Part shown: piece by piece, positions 1 through 9,314 of the stretch | Position numbering within the stretch: position 1 is the first letter of the stretch | Layout of the letters: each line of letters opens with the position of its first letter | Program-made: the position numbers and the translations under genes | Origin: Chroococcidiopsis thermalis PCC 7203 | GTDB lineage: Bacteria > Cyanobacteriota > Cyanobacteriia > Cyanobacteriales > Chroococcidiopsidaceae | Length of the DNA stretch: 64,000 nt | Assembly: GCF_000317125.1 (NCBI RefSeq) | Contig: NC_019695.1 | Location: 2,964,336-3,028,335 of the forward strand | Direction of reading: 5' to 3' | The notes under the pieces: generated by a model | The model's input: the letters and a program-made list of their open reading frames with translations, nothing else | Databases searched by the model: none | Told to the model about the DNA's origin: nothing

Positions 1-2
1 GG

Positions 3-950
3 AGTCGAAAAACATCTGTTGTCTTTTGCCTTTTGCCTTTTGCTTTTTGCCTTTTATTACACCTTTTGGGCTACAGCTTGTACAGCCGTCCCCTGATTCA
101 GTCTCCAGACACAGTTCTCAAAGTTGGGATCGTCCAGGGTAACGTCCCGAATAAAATCAAACTTTATCCCGAAGGTTTTCGGAAGGCGATCGAAGGTTAT
201 ACGACTGGCTACCAAACTTTAGCAGATCGGGGAGTTGATGCAGTTTTAACTCCAGAAGGAGCTTTACCTTTTCGCTGGAATGACGTTCAACGCACTTCTT
301 TTTACTCCGCTGTCAAAGAAAGGGGCGTAGTTGCTTGGTTGGGATTGTTTGGCGACAAAAAAGGAGGCTATACGAACAGTATTTTTACCCTACTGAGTAA
401 CGGACAGATTTTTAGTCGTTATGACAAATCAAAATTAGTACCGATTGGCGAATACGTTCCATTCCAAGAAATTTTAGGTGGGATTGTTTCTCGACTTTCA
501 CCGCTTGACGAGCATCAAATAGCAGGTGCGCCAAATCAGTTATTCGATACTCCTTTCGGTCGAGCAATTGTCGGAATTTGTTACGAATCTGCCTTTCCCG
601 AACGATTTCGCTACCAAGCTGCTGCTGGAGGGCAATTTATCCTCAGTCCCTCCAACGATGCCCATTACAGCGCTGCGATGCCAGCTCAGCACCATGCTTT
701 AGATATCATGCGGGCGATCGAAACTGACAGATGGGCTGTGCGTGCTGTCAATACCGGATATTCTGCTTTTGTCGATCCTCACGGTAAGACAGTTTGGATA
801 TCGGGACACAATACTTATGAAATCCATTCCGAAACTATTTATCGCCGTCAAACCAAAACTTTATACGTGCGTTGGGGCGATTGGCTGACACCGATGTTGA
901 TGGTTGTGGCTGTTGTCGTTTGGCTGGTAAGGCTTGTTGGACAAGTTTAG
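3..950 (+). CDS. lnt: Apolipoprotein N-acyltransferase, C-terminal part (left edge)
   Basis: This enzyme transfers the third acyl chain onto lipoproteins in the cytoplasmic membrane. Only the last membrane helix, the nitrilase-fold domain and the C-terminal anchor helix are in the window; the frame is open to the left edge, so the true start lies outside. Visible nitrilase-type catalytic elements are the Glu in TPEGALPF, the Lys in YDKSKLVPIGEYVPF and the Cys in GICYESAFPE. A TTG at 33 could be called as a start, but the family needs several more N-terminal helices. The helix just before the nitrilase domain is encoded by CTTTTGC-type tandem repeats. Confidence 0.9.
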   Translation, partial: SRKTSVVFCLLPFAFCLLLHLLGYSLYSRPLIQSPDTVLKVGIVQGNVPNKIKLYPEGFRKAIEGYTTGYQTLADRGVDAVLTPEGALPFRWNDVQRTSFYSAVKERGVVAWLGLFGDKKGGYTNSIFTLLSNGQIFSRYDKSKLVPIGEYVPFQEILGGIVSRLSPLDEHQIAGAPNQLFDTPFGRAIVGICYESAFPERFRYQAAAGGQFILSPSNDAHYSAAMPAQHHALDIMRAIETDRWAVRAVNTGYSAFVDPHGKTVWISGHNTYEIHSETIYRRQTKTLYVRWGDWLTPMLMVVAVVVWLVRLVGQV

Positions 951-992
951 GTTTTAGGGTTTTAGATCGTATATGAGAAGGTCGCGATCGCT

Positions 993-1559
993 CTATTCTA
1001 GAGGTAATTCAAATCCAGGTAAAATATCTTCTCCAGAGAGGACGGAAGGTAAAAATATGACTTCTACAGGCTGGTTGGCGCGATAAATTTCTACTTGGCT
1101 ATTTTGAGGGTTAATTAACCAACCCAAACGCAAACCATTAGCCAAATATTCTTGCATTTTCTCTTGTAATGGTTTTAGCGTATCGGTGCGAGAGCGCAAT
1201 TCAATTGTAAAATCTGGGCATATGGGAGGAAACTTTTCTCGTTCTTCTGGAGTTAGAGCCTCCCATCGTTCCAATCTTATCCAAGCTGCATCAGGAGAAC
1301 GGTTAGCACCATTGGGGAGACGAAAAATTGTGGAGGAACTAAAGACTTTTCCTAGCTTGGTTTGACGATTCCAATTATTCAAATCTGTTATCAGATCTGC
1401 TTCTTGATTGCCGCTTTCTCCTCCTACGGGTGGCACGATAATTAAATCTCCTTTGGCATTAAGCTCTAAATTCAACTCGCGATTTGCCATGCACAGTTGA
1501 TAAAACTGTTCCTGAGTCAAATGCACGATTGGTTCTAGATTTAATATCACCGTATCCAT
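993..1559 (-). CDS. Uma2 family endonuclease (DUF820)
   Basis: This is a 188-residue protein of the Uma2/DUF820 restriction-endonuclease-fold family, which is heavily expanded in cyanobacteria. The sequence shows the usual layout: an N-terminal alpha-helical part, the SPDAAWI segment with its acidic residue, FTIELRSRTD (the expected Asp/Glu-x-Lys-like strand) and the LGWLINP strand. Its cellular role is unknown. It stands alone, convergent with lnt. One of four Uma2 genes in the window. Confidence 0.85.
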   Translation of the reverse strand: MDTVILNLEPIVHLTQEQFYQLCMANRELNLELNAKGDLIIVPPVGGESGNQEADLITDLNNWNRQTKLGKVFSSSTIFRLPNGANRSPDAAWIRLERWEALTPEEREKFPPICPDFTIELRSRTDTLKPLQEKMQEYLANGLRLGWLINPQNSQVEIYRANQPVEVIFLPSVLSGEDILPGFELPLE

Positions 1560-1563
1560 AAAG

Positions 1564-1640
1564 AATGGTAATGGGTAATGGGTAGTTGGTAATTGTTGGT
1601 TGACAGTTTATTCTCCCTTGTCTCCCTTGTCCCCCTTGTC
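1564..1640. repeat. Intergenic short tandem repeats
   Basis: TAATGGG/TAGTTGG-type heptamers are followed by CTCCCTTGT nonamers. The same two families recur throughout the window and inside the response regulator at 41669-43816. Confidence 0.8.
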
Positions 1641-2618
1641 TCATTTCTTCGCTTCCCAAGGCTTAACCTGTACTTCTCCTTTGGGTGTAAAGGTGACTTG
1701 AAATTGAGCTAAGGATTCTGGTGGCGTAGCACTACCAGCAGCAGGTTGGGATAGCAGGCGAGGTAGGGGAGTTTGCTGGACTTGCCCGTTGGATATGTCG
1801 TTAGTCGCAACATAGCCTTTAATCGCTCCATTAGCAGCTACGCCAACGCGGTAAACTAAATCTTGACCGAGGGCTACGTTAGGCTTCCACGCCGGTCGGA
1901 GTTGGTCGGTGAGTTTTTGCTGTAATTGCACCAATTGCAAGGGATCGGTAATGGGTGGTGCGTTAGCAATGTTGGTAGATTGGGCGGATGGAGAGGTGGC
2001 TTCTGTAGGACGGCGGACAGCTTCGGGAATGGGAATTAAGAAAAAGGCGATCGCGGCTAGGGCTAATCCTGATGCGCCTACGGTGGCGGGTACGGCTTGC
2101 TTGACTAACTGCTGTCCCGATCGCACGTAGCGCCGCGAAACTGGAGCTAGTTGCAGCGTCAAATCTGGTAGGGTTTGGGTATCGGCAAAAAACTGATCGA
2201 TCGCCTCTACTAAGTCAAATAACTGTACTGTTGTCAGCTCGACTTCCTGCGCCGTACCTTCGGTGTGGCTATTTGCTTCTGATTCTTTATGACTTTCTGG
2301 CTGGACGATCAAACGATGACGATCGCGATCGATTTTTTGCAACTGTACCAAGCTAGATTCTTTGTTGTGCGCTTCTGGGTGCGTGACGTGACTCAAAAAT
2401 TCTTGGGCGTAACCGCTAACAGCTGTCACTAAACTTTCAAAAAAATCTCTACCACCAGTCAAGGTTTGTTTTGCCTGGATCAGCTGACACTCAACATAGG
2501 TCAAAATTGTGAGTACGGGTCGCCCGTCAAAGGATTGGGAGTCAGTCGCGCGATCGCTCAATCCCTCTAAAACCAGCGTGCAATTGGGCAGGCTGTACTT
2601 GCGCTGAATCGTCGTCAT
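1641..2618 (-). CDS. DUF4335 domain-containing protein
   Basis: This 325-residue cyanobacterial protein matches what I know of the DUF4335 family: a conserved N-terminal region (residues about 5-170), a Pro-rich segment preceded by one hydrophobic helix (AALAAIAFFLIPIP-like, about 185-200), and a C-terminal domain. The function is unknown. It overlaps the upstream DUF3038 gene by 4 nt, so the two are probably translated together. The pairing is common in cyanobacteria. The C-terminal half after the membrane helix could lie on the other side of the membrane; that is inference. Confidence 0.75.
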   Translation of the reverse strand: MTTIQRKYSLPNCTLVLEGLSDRATDSQSFDGRPVLTILTYVECQLIQAKQTLTGGRDFFESLVTAVSGYAQEFLSHVTHPEAHNKESSLVQLQKIDRDRHRLIVQPESHKESEANSHTEGTAQEVELTTVQLFDLVEAIDQFFADTQTLPDLTLQLAPVSRRYVRSGQQLVKQAVPATVGASGLALAAIAFFLIPIPEAVRRPTEATSPSAQSTNIANAPPITDPLQLVQLQQKLTDQLRPAWKPNVALGQDLVYRVGVAANGAIKGYVATNDISNGQVQQTPLPRLLSQPAAGSATPPESLAQFQVTFTPKGEVQVKPWEAKK

Positions 2619-3241
2619 TCTACTTCCCCATCAAACAAACTAATCCACAACCGCTGCATTCCCGCTGTCCCCGTACAAAATAGCAATTGTTGCAACAGTG
2701 TCAGTGCTAGTTCATCCAACTTTTCAGGGGAATTGTAAGCCAGTACCCCAGAACGACGAGGATTCATCCGACTGCGAAAATGCGATCGAAACCTTTCGAG
2801 ATAATTAGACAAGCGTAAATTTTGTTCAAGTGGAATTCCTTTGTCACGCATTTGCTGATATGTCAATAGCAACTGTCGAATCACAGCTGTCAACCTGCGG
2901 GCTAAATCGGCGGCGATGACGACAAGTGCTTTAGCCTCTAGTAAACTGAGGTCGCGCCGAGCGTGCGATCGCCTCAATGGGTTCGTACAGCGCATTCGCC
3001 ACAAGTTTACCCGATTTTTGACAATATCTTGTAGTTCTAGCTCCTGCGCTATTGCCAAGAATAATTCCGAACCACCAAGTTCTAGGGCTTCAATCGCCAG
3101 TAACATCAAATCAATTTGCAACCTCACCCTTTGAGGACAAGCCCTTTCATCAACAGGTGGGTTAGGTAAACTTTCCAGCATCAGGGGGAGGGATGGGACG
3201 GTTGAACTATCTAACGGATTCGCGCTTGCGGAGACATTCAT
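2615..3241 (-). CDS. DUF3038 domain-containing protein
   Basis: Cyanobacterial conserved protein of unknown function, mostly helical and without a signal peptide, first gene of the DUF3038-DUF4335 pair. I place the start at the ATG at 3241; a TTG three codons upstream (3250) is also in frame. Conserved-looking segments are the LMLLAIEALELGG helix and the RLSNYLERFRSHFRSRMN basic stretch. The 4-nt overlap with the next gene implies translational coupling. Confidence 0.75.
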   Translation of the reverse strand: MNVSASANPLDSSTVPSLPLMLESLPNPPVDERACPQRVRLQIDLMLLAIEALELGGSELFLAIAQELELQDIVKNRVNLWRMRCTNPLRRSHARRDLSLLEAKALVVIAADLARRLTAVIRQLLLTYQQMRDKGIPLEQNLRLSNYLERFRSHFRSRMNPRRSGVLAYNSPEKLDELALTLLQQLLFCTGTAGMQRLWISLFDGEVE

Positions 3242-3330
3242 CTTAACCAAAGATATACGAGTAAATAACTAAAACCAGCCTTCACTAGATTGGCAAAATT
3301 GGCGACTGACTGTCTACTTTTAGCATAGAA

Positions 3331-3455
3331 GGGAGTCGGGAGTCGGGAAGAAGGGGACAAGGGAGACAAGGAAGACAAGGGGGACAAGGGAGCAATTCTA
3401 GTCACTAGTCACCCGCCACTAGTCACTGATAACTGATAACTGGTAACTGATAATA
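3331..3455. repeat. Repeat-rich intergenic region before apt
   Basis: The 360-nt gap between the DUF3038 gene and apt holds GGAGTCG repeats, GGGACAAGG/GGAGACAAGG repeats and then AGTCACT/TAACTGA repeats. A promoter for apt must lie between about 3456 and 3601, but no clear box stands out. Confidence 0.7.
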
Positions 3456-3601
3456 AGGTTTCCCTGATTCTCGCTCGAAATTAGCGATCGCACGTAACAA
3501 TTTAAAACATCTGGAATTCTAGTGTACGATTTTTCAAAGTCTTCCTAAGTCTGCCAATATAGATAGTTGCCGTTATACTCAGCCAGTCTCGCTGACAACC
3601 T

Positions 3602-4120
3602 ATGGATCTCAAGTCCCTGATTCGCGATATTCCCGATTTTCCCAAGCCTGGTATTTTGTTTCGAGATATTACCACTTTGCTGCGCGATGCCGCAGGGCTA
3701 CGCCATGCCATAGATAGTCTGGCTGATAAGCTGGATGGTGCGGGGTTAAATGCTGAATATATTGTAGGAATTGAGTCACGCGGCTTTATCATTGGTGCAG
3801 CTTTGGCTTATAAATTAGGCATTGGCTTTATTCCCGTGCGTAAACCTGGGAAGTTACCCTCTTTGGTTCACTCGGTTGAATACGAACTAGAGTATGGCAT
3901 GGATAAGTTAGAAGTGCATCAAGATGCCTTGCAGCCTGGTAGTCGGGTATTGATTGTAGATGACTTGATCGCCACTGGGGGAACCGCCAGCGCCACGGCT
4001 AAGTTAGTGCAGCAAATCGGCTGCGAGTTGGTTGGTTTTGGGTTTATCGTCGAGTTACGAGATTTAGCAGGGCGGCGGAATTTGCCCGACGTGCCAATTG
4101 TGGCGCTAGTGGAGTATTAA
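3602..4120 (+). CDS. apt: Adenine phosphoribosyltransferase
   Basis: This 172-residue enzyme makes AMP from adenine and PRPP in purine salvage. The type I phosphoribosyltransferase PRPP-binding motif is intact ([13 protein letters not shown], residues about 117-129). The N-terminal [18 protein letters not shown] segment is typical of bacterial Apt, and GIESRGFI is also present. Length is normal for the family. It is a single gene with no obvious operon partner. Confidence 0.96.
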   Translation: MDLKSLIRDIPDFPKPGILFRDITTLLRDAAGLRHAIDSLADKLDGAGLNAEYIVGIESRGFIIGAALAYKLGIGFIPVRKPGKLPSLVHSVEYELEYGMDKLEVHQDALQPGSRVLIVDDLIATGGTASATAKLVQQIGCELVGFGFIVELRDLAGRRNLPDVPIVALVEY

Positions 4121-4223
4121 TGAGATTATCTTGTGACTTGTTACAAAGATCTTGACCCAATCGATTATTTCCCTGTAGGAAATGATATTCTCCTACAGGC
4201 TATAGGCTGGCTAGGTAAAGAGC

Positions 4224-4526
4224 TTGAATTCCAAACTGGAAGAGTTGGGCAGCAGTTCTTTAATAAGCTATGTGAATCAGCAGAAAATCCTTGGCAACCA
4301 TTCATTTCAGCAGGCTTTCATACTTGCGACCTTTGCCAGTTTCCGTTTTCTGAGCAAAATTTATGGAGCGATTACTTTTTATCTTGCTAATCAAGAACTA
4401 ATTAATCGCTATCTTGAAAAGGGAGAAGAAGAATTTGAAAAGCTGCGACTCTCTTTAAGAGAAAGAAATCCAGCTCTGTATCAAAAACTAATAGCTGCTA
4501 AAGCCCAAAAGCAGGGCAAAGCATGA
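4224..4526 (+). pseudogene. Degenerate DUF433 antitoxin remnant
   Basis: The C-terminal half (YGAITFYLANQELINRYLEK, then LRERNPALYQKL) resembles DUF433 proteins, the usual antitoxin partner of DUF5615 toxins. The N-terminal half fits only loosely, and the expected helix-turn-helix entry is blurred, so an intact start is doubtful; coding potential around 4133-4390 is in another frame. The stop overlaps the ATG of the broken DUF5615 gene as ATGA, the coupling expected of an intact toxin-antitoxin operon. I read this as a decaying pair. Confidence 0.55.
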
Positions 4527-4878
4527 CGAAAATTCGATTTCAAGCAAATGCCGACTTGAAACAGGCAATTGTGACTGGTACACTCTGAAGAGAAACAAAT
4601 ATTGATTTTCAATCAGCTTATGTAGCAGGATGAGAAGGTAAGACACAGACCAAGAGGTATTAGCTATAGCTGCGCGAGACGAGAGAGTACTCGTGACTCA
4701 CGATCGCAAAACTATGCCAGTTGAATTTGGTAAGTTTATTACTACAAAAACTAGTACTGGAGTTATAATTATTTCTCAAAATCTGTCAATTAGTGATGCG
4801 ATTGAATCTCTTATTCTAATTTGGGAAGCATCTGAAGCAGAAGAATGGATAAATCAGATTATGTCTATTCCTTTTTAA
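4523..4878 (+). pseudogene. Broken DUF5615 PIN-like toxin gene
   Basis: Starting at ATG 4523 the frame reads MTKIRFQANADLKQAIVTGTL and stops at a TGA. The same frame continues after it as RETNIDFQSAYVAG, then stops again. The next recognisable part, EVLAIAARDERVLVTHDRKTMP, is in a different frame and runs to 4878. Together these reproduce a DUF5615 protein with its conserved THDRKTMP segment, so the gene carries two in-frame stops and at least one frameshift. It would be inactive unless recoded. Confidence 0.8.
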
Positions 4879-4928
4879 TTGATTTGTGAATTGGCGATCG
4901 GATAGATGCAGGTCTTAGCTACCGAATA

Positions 4929-5681
4929 TTAGCCTAAATTAGTAGCCTCCGGTAAGTCAAATAATATAGTCGTCATGTAGTGTTCTGCCCACTCTACACC
5001 AAAGGCTTTTTCTAACACTCGGCGAGTTTTGTCATTTTGCTGCTGTTTTGTACAGTAATATTGTTGCGCGGCGAAAATTTCGGCTTGTTGCGTTTTAGAA
5101 ACAGGTTGAGATGCGATCGCCTGGGTACAATGTATTTCTAAAAATCCTCGTACCATTGCCAAAAATTTCTCTTCTTCCTCTGGAGAACCAGGACGAATAA
5201 ACGTGCAAAACGGTGAAAAGATATCTCCCCAAACCGGAAGTTCGCGGGGTTGAGAGAAATTCGGATTTGGTAAAGCAGAAAGTGCAGCAGTATAAGCAGA
5301 TGGTAAAGTTCGGTCTCGATTTAAAGGCGATAAATCTGCGATCGCAGCACTAATTTGTCCCCTTCCTCCGACTAAGTCACAGCCAAACATGGGTAGAGCG
5401 TATTCTATGCGGGGAAACATGACGCAGTGCAAAATATCTAGCGTCGTTCCCACTTTCGCCAATTCTAGGTGTAGTTTGCGAAATTGGGGTGTTTGATAAC
5501 AACGATTTTCAATTGTCAGTTTCTCTCCCTCCAATCTGCCTTCAACATAGCCTAACTCTGCGGGAATGACGTAGGGTGAAAGTTCTAAGTGGTTTTGCCA
5601 AACAGATTCGATCGCGTCGGCTAGTTGCCGAATTAGAGAGTGCTGTTGCGATCGCAGTGAAGGAGTAGAAGCAGGTGTCAT
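4929..5681 (-). CDS. pcyA: Phycocyanobilin:ferredoxin oxidoreductase
   Basis: PcyA reduces biliverdin IXalpha to phycocyanobilin with electrons from ferredoxin, giving the chromophore of phycobilisomes and phytochromes. The 250-residue product is full length. The catalytic set is present: Glu73, His85 and Asp102 (in FGCDLVGG), each offset by three from Glu76/His88/Asp105 of the Synechocystis enzyme. Monocistronic; a poorly structured 230-nt region precedes the next gene. Confidence 0.96.
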   Translation of the reverse strand: MTPASTPSLRSQQHSLIRQLADAIESVWQNHLELSPYVIPAELGYVEGRLEGEKLTIENRCYQTPQFRKLHLELAKVGTTLDILHCVMFPRIEYALPMFGCDLVGGRGQISAAIADLSPLNRDRTLPSAYTAALSALPNPNFSQPRELPVWGDIFSPFCTFIRPGSPEEEEKFLAMVRGFLEIHCTQAIASQPVSKTQQAEIFAAQQYYCTKQQQNDKTRRVLEKAFGVEWAEHYMTTILFDLPEATNLG

Positions 5682-5912
5682 GGAAAAATACTCAATACCG
5701 GACTGTGAATGCTGAATTCATCACTTACAACTCCTCATTCTATTACTCTATGTGGCTCGGAACTTAAAAGGCGATCGTATATCTGGCTGGAACAAACGTA
5801 AAGTTATCCAACGATAGATGCAGCTTCTCTCGAAGTTTCTGTAGCATAAACTACAGAAATGCAATTTTTACAGATTGCCGATCGACTTTTCTGAGTAAAG
5901 AGGGCAAAGGCA

Positions 5913-6170
5913 GTGCAACTAAATTCTCACAAACAACACAAAACCGCCGATAGAACCTATTCAAACTGGCTGAACAAAATTTATGACAATTCATTAGAGC
6001 AATGTCAACGCAATGGTTGGGTCAAGTTGCGAGAACTTCCCAGTACTTACAGTCATGATGAAGCATTGCTCCTGTGCCAAGTGGGAAAAGACGAGTGGTT
6101 AGCTTGGATTCCAGATCGTGGAGAAGCTGTACTGCACGCGGATCAATTTGAGGTGGATGGTAATTGGTAG
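5913..6170 (+). CDS. Small conserved hypothetical protein
   Basis: An 85-residue acidic-to-neutral protein starting with GTG. It has no signal peptide or membrane segment. The C-terminal part (DEWLAWIPDRGEAVLHADQF) looks like a compact beta-rich domain. I do not recognise the family. Adjacent genes are pcyA (divergent) and maf (convergent), which gives no functional hint. Confidence 0.6.
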   Translation: MQLNSHKQHKTADRTYSNWLNKIYDNSLEQCQRNGWVKLRELPSTYSHDEALLLCQVGKDEWLAWIPDRGEAVLHADQFEVDGNW

Positions 6171-6171
6171 T

Positions 6172-6256
6172 TGTTGGTTGTCGGTTATTAGTTGTCAGTC
6201 ACTAATCTTTTGCAAATGTAGTTTTGACTTTTAACTTTTAACTTTTGACTTTTGAC
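6172..6256. repeat. Heptamer repeats between convergent genes
   Basis: TTGGTTG/TTAGTTG repeats are followed by ACTTTTA/ACTTTTG repeats that end exactly where the maf stop codon begins. Confidence 0.75.
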
Positions 6257-6853
6257 TTACCTATCCCAAAACTCCGTCACCTCATAACCAAGTTGCGATA
6301 GCATTTGGCGCAGTAGGGGCAAGCTGAGACCAATTACATTTGAGTGACAGCCTTCAATTTTATCGACAAATAGACCTCCGCGCCCTTCTAAAGCAAAAGC
6401 ACCAGCACACTTGAGGGGTTCTCCGGTAGCAACGTAGGCTCTAATAGCGCGATCGCTCATTTGAGCAAAATAAACCCGCGTGACTTGAGTGCGGACAAGT
6501 ATTTGTTGTTGCGGCTGGTCGATAATAGCATGACCTGTATACAGTTCCCCCACTTGACCGCTCATGTGCTGCCAACGGGCGATCGCGACTTCTGCATTCT
6601 CTGGTTTACCATGTATTTCTCCATTTAACAGCAAGACAGAATCACAGCCCACAATTAAAGCTGAATCAAATTGAGGTGCGATCGCTTCCGCTTTACAACG
6701 CGCTAAAGTTTCTACCAATTCAGTCGCATTCTCGGTTTGAATTTGAGACTCATCAAAATTGCTGACGCGCACAATTGGTTCGATGCCAACCATTTGTAAC
6801 AAGCGCCGCCGCGCCGGAGAAGCGGAAGCCAAAACAAATTGTGGTAAACCCAT
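6257..6853 (-). CDS. maf: Maf family nucleoside triphosphate pyrophosphatase
   Basis: Maf proteins hydrolyse non-canonical or modified nucleoside triphosphates. The phosphate-binding N-terminal motif [12 protein letters not shown] (residues about 8-19) is clear, as are the Asp-containing VGCDSVL strand and the [18 protein letters not shown]-terminal segment. At 198 residues it is a normal length. It is cytoplasmic, and the dTTPase/UTPase subtype cannot be told by eye. Confidence 0.93.
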   Translation of the reverse strand: MGLPQFVLASASPARRRLLQMVGIEPIVRVSNFDESQIQTENATELVETLARCKAEAIAPQFDSALIVGCDSVLLLNGEIHGKPENAEVAIARWQHMSGQVGELYTGHAIIDQPQQQILVRTQVTRVYFAQMSDRAIRAYVATGEPLKCAGAFALEGRGGLFVDKIEGCHSNVIGLSLPLLRQMLSQLGYEVTEFWDR

Positions 6854-6889
6854 GTCAGTTATCAGTTATCAGTTATCAGTTATCAGTCG
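6854..6889. repeat. AGTTATC tandem heptamers
   Basis: About four perfect copies of a 7-bp unit lie between the divergently placed maf and psb27 starts. Confidence 0.8.
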
Positions 6890-6958
6890 GCTTCTTAGAT
6901 GATCCCATTCCACGGTAGGATTGACTGTGATTTAAGTATGAATGTGAATGGATTGTAT

Positions 6959-7354
6959 ATGAAGCACTATTGGTCACGTCTACTTGCCCTGGTTTTGGTA
7001 GTCGTTATTGGTTTAATGGGCTGCTCTAGTGGCGGTGGGCTTTCTGGAGATTATCGTCAAGATACCTTGGATGTGATAGGTGTATTGCGCAACGCAATCG
7101 AACTACCGCAAGATGCACCGAACAAAGGCGAAATCCAAGCAGAAGCCCGCAAAAAAATTAATGATTTCGCCGCTCGCTATCAGCGTAATGGTAGTTTGAC
7201 AGGTTTAAGTTCTTTTACCACCATGCGCACCGCTTTAAATTCCCTGGCTGGTCACTACAGTTCTTATCCTAACCGTCCTCTACCGGCAAAACTGAAGCAA
7301 CGCCTGGAATTAGAATTCAAACAAGTAGAGATGGCGGTGGCTCGGGGAAATTAA
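6959..7354 (+). CDS. psb27: Photosystem II assembly lipoprotein Psb27
   Basis: Psb27 binds the lumenal side of CP43 in assembly and repair intermediates of photosystem II. I choose the ATG at 6959 (131 residues) because a lipoprotein signal peptide follows at once: a basic start, a hydrophobic core and the lipobox LMGC. Upstream in-frame starts at 6899 and 6938 would put a polar segment before the signal. The mature part is the four-helix family sequence, with GDYRQDTLDVIGVLRNAI and YPNRPLPAKLKQRL. A hairpin terminator follows at 7399. Confidence 0.95.
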   Translation: MKHYWSRLLALVLVVVIGLMGCSSGGGLSGDYRQDTLDVIGVLRNAIELPQDAPNKGEIQAEARKKINDFAARYQRNGSLTGLSSFTTMRTALNSLAGHYSSYPNRPLPAKLKQRLELEFKQVEMAVARGN

Positions 7355-7398
7355 GCTTAGTTACAGTCGCATATTTAAGAAATATGTATCTTTGCTGG

Positions 7399-7432
7399 TG
7401 GCAAGCAGGTTACTGCTTGCCAGTATTTTTTT
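7399..7432 (+). terminator. Rho-independent terminator of psb27
   Basis: A 9-bp perfect stem (GGCAAGCAG / CTGCTTGCC) with a GTTA loop, extended by one T-A pair, is followed by a T-rich run. Confidence 0.85.
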
Positions 7433-7753
7433 ACACAAATAAAGTAGGCGATCGCCTACCGGGAAACGGATAAAGGAAACATCAGTGGCAGGAATTCCGA
7501 ATAATTACGAATTACACAGGACAAATTCCGAATTATTCTGAGTGATGGTAGCAACCAAAGGTCGAATACTAACGTCAAACTAAGTCGGAAGTTATGAGTC
7601 GTAAGTTGTAAGTGGAAGAGTTATCTTCTGCACTCTAGAACATAAAGTCAGCAAATTTAATCGTTTGTCAACTCTTTAAGGCTATCCATAATACTTTCTT
7701 AACTTCCGACTTCTGACTTCTGAATTCCTTTGTCCTATTTCTTGTTTTTAGGA
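7433..7753. other. Gene-free region upstream of the glycosyl-hydrolase-like gene
   Basis: This 320-nt stretch contains one GCGATCGC site, imperfectly repeated AATTCCGAATTATT-type segments (about 7493-7541) and ACTTCTG/ACTTCCG heptamers close to 7700-7720. I see no coding potential or convincing promoter box. Confidence 0.5.
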
Positions 7754-9268
7754 ATGTCCGATTGCAAATTAAGTCAATTAAAATTCTTGCAACTGCGCCT
7801 ATTACAACGATACCTAGCGGCGATCGCCTTTACGAGTAGCTTACTGGTAATGAGCTTGGGGAACCATCCTGTAATAGCCCAAACAACTGCCTACTGTCAG
7901 GAATCAGAAGCAGTAAGGCAAGAGAAAGAAAGCTTACTTCAGAAAGCATTACAAGGTGACACAGAGGCGCAAAACCGCTATAAACAGCTAATAAACCAAC
8001 AAGCACAGCAATTAGCAGAGTGCCGCGATCGCACTCCGCCTCAACATCAAGCGATCTGGTTGCGCCTTTATCCCTGCGATACTCAGCCTGGGGTATTAGA
8101 CAAGATTATGGATCGGATTGTCAGCCGAGGCTATAACTACGTTTACATCGAGACATTTGCGGATGGGCAAGTCCTATTACCCGCATCGGCTAACCCGACA
8201 GCATGGCCCGCGATGGTGCGTACCCCTGGCACGGAAAATACAGATTTACTCGCCGAAGCTATTCAAAAAGCCCACGAACGAGGCTTGAAAGTCTACGCTT
8301 GGATGTTTATGATGAACTTCGGCTATTCCTACGGGCAACGTAGCGATCGCCAATCGGTATTAGCCAGGAACTTTAAAGGCGATACGAGCTTAAATGTTGT
8401 AGATAACGCCAGTCAAGTATTTATCGATCCTTACAACGTCCAGGCAAAGCGCGACTTCTATCAGTTGGTGCAACAAGTGGTACGCCGCCGCCCTGACGGA
8501 GTCTTATTTGACTACGTGCGTTATCCACGCGGTTTGGGTGGTGCTTCTGTAGTCTCTAAAGTACAAGATTTATGGATTTATAGCGAAGCAGCCCGTCAAG
8601 CTTTAGAACAACGGGCGTTGAACAAAAAGGGGCGAGAACTGATTAAACGCTATGTTGCTAAGGGTGCATTGTCAGCCTCAGATGTTGATGAGGTCGATAA
8701 GCTTTATCCCGATGAAGGAGAACCACTTTGGCAGGGACGCACTCCACCCACTCAAGAGGAGAAAAAAGTGTTACCGAGTGCTGCGGCGCGTCGTCCGCTG
8801 CTACAGTTAGAGTTATGGCGGTTGAGTGTAGCCCATGCCCTACAAGGAATTCTCGATTTTGTCGCCTTGGCAGCTTCACCAGTACAACAACAGGGAATAC
8901 AGACAGGGTTAGTGTTTTTTCCTGATGGCAACCAAGTTGTAGGTGAGGGGTATGATTCCCGCTTGCAGCCTTGGGATCGGTTTCCTACCAGTGCAGAATG
9001 GCATCCCATGTCCTATGCTGCTTGCGGTAATGCCGATTGCATTGCGGCTTTGGTGCAAAGAGTGTTTAAATACGCGCCACCTGAAGCTAAAGTTATTCCG
9101 GCGATCGCTGGTACATGGGGACAGTCTATCAGCAATCGCCCCTCTCTTGAAGCTCAAATGAGCGCGATCGAGCGTGCTGCACCTCAAGTTAAAGGAATTA
9201 GCCATTTTGCTTTTTCTTGGCAAGAACCGGAAATTGAAAATTTGCGGAAGTCTTGTCGCTGGAAATAG
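7754..9268 (+). CDS. Secreted glycosyl-hydrolase-like protein (GHL10/DUF187-type)
   Basis: A predicted exported protein with a TIM-barrel region resembling the glycosyl-hydrolase-like 10 family. I prefer the ATG at 7754 to the upstream TTG at 7730. The first 40 residues then form a signal-peptide-like segment ending in VIAQ. A short helical spacer (residues about 45-95) leads into the barrel: IWLRLYPCD, GYNYVYIETFADG, GLKVYAWMFMMNFG and PDGVLFDYVRYPRG, the last two carrying the conserved Trp and Asp/Arg of the family. The substrate is unknown; cell-wall or exopolysaccharide remodelling is a guess. Confidence 0.78.
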   Translation: MSDCKLSQLKFLQLRLLQRYLAAIAFTSSLLVMSLGNHPVIAQTTAYCQESEAVRQEKESLLQKALQGDTEAQNRYKQLINQQAQQLAECRDRTPPQHQAIWLRLYPCDTQPGVLDKIMDRIVSRGYNYVYIETFADGQVLLPASANPTAWPAMVRTPGTENTDLLAEAIQKAHERGLKVYAWMFMMNFGYSYGQRSDRQSVLARNFKGDTSLNVVDNASQVFIDPYNVQAKRDFYQLVQQVVRRRPDGVLFDYVRYPRGLGGASVVSKVQDLWIYSEAARQALEQRALNKKGRELIKRYVAKGALSASDVDEVDKLYPDEGEPLWQGRTPPTQEEKKVLPSAAARRPLLQLELWRLSVAHALQGILDFVALAASPVQQQGIQTGLVFFPDGNQVVGEGYDSRLQPWDRFPTSAEWHPMSYAACGNADCIAALVQRVFKYAPPEAKVIPAIAGTWGQSISNRPSLEAQMSAIERAAPQVKGISHFAFSWQEPEIENLRKSCRWK

Positions 9269-9279
9269 CTATATCATCA

Positions 9280-9296
9280 GGTGGGCATTGCCCACC
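9280..9296. terminator. Inverted repeat between convergent genes
   Basis: An 8-bp perfect stem (GGTGGGCA / TGCCCACC) with a one-base loop sits in the 46 nt between the ends of the glycosyl-hydrolase-like gene and mutY. It could terminate both. The same core recurs at 39325 and 39369, so it may instead be a dispersed repeat. Confidence 0.5.
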
Positions 9297-9314
9297 CTAC
9301 ACTTAAATTTCATG

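Noticed and set aside
8658-9223. Several overlapping ORFs on both strands inside the glycosyl-hydrolase-like gene
   Set aside because: Shadow frames of a well-supported coding sequence, without ribosome-binding sites or domains.
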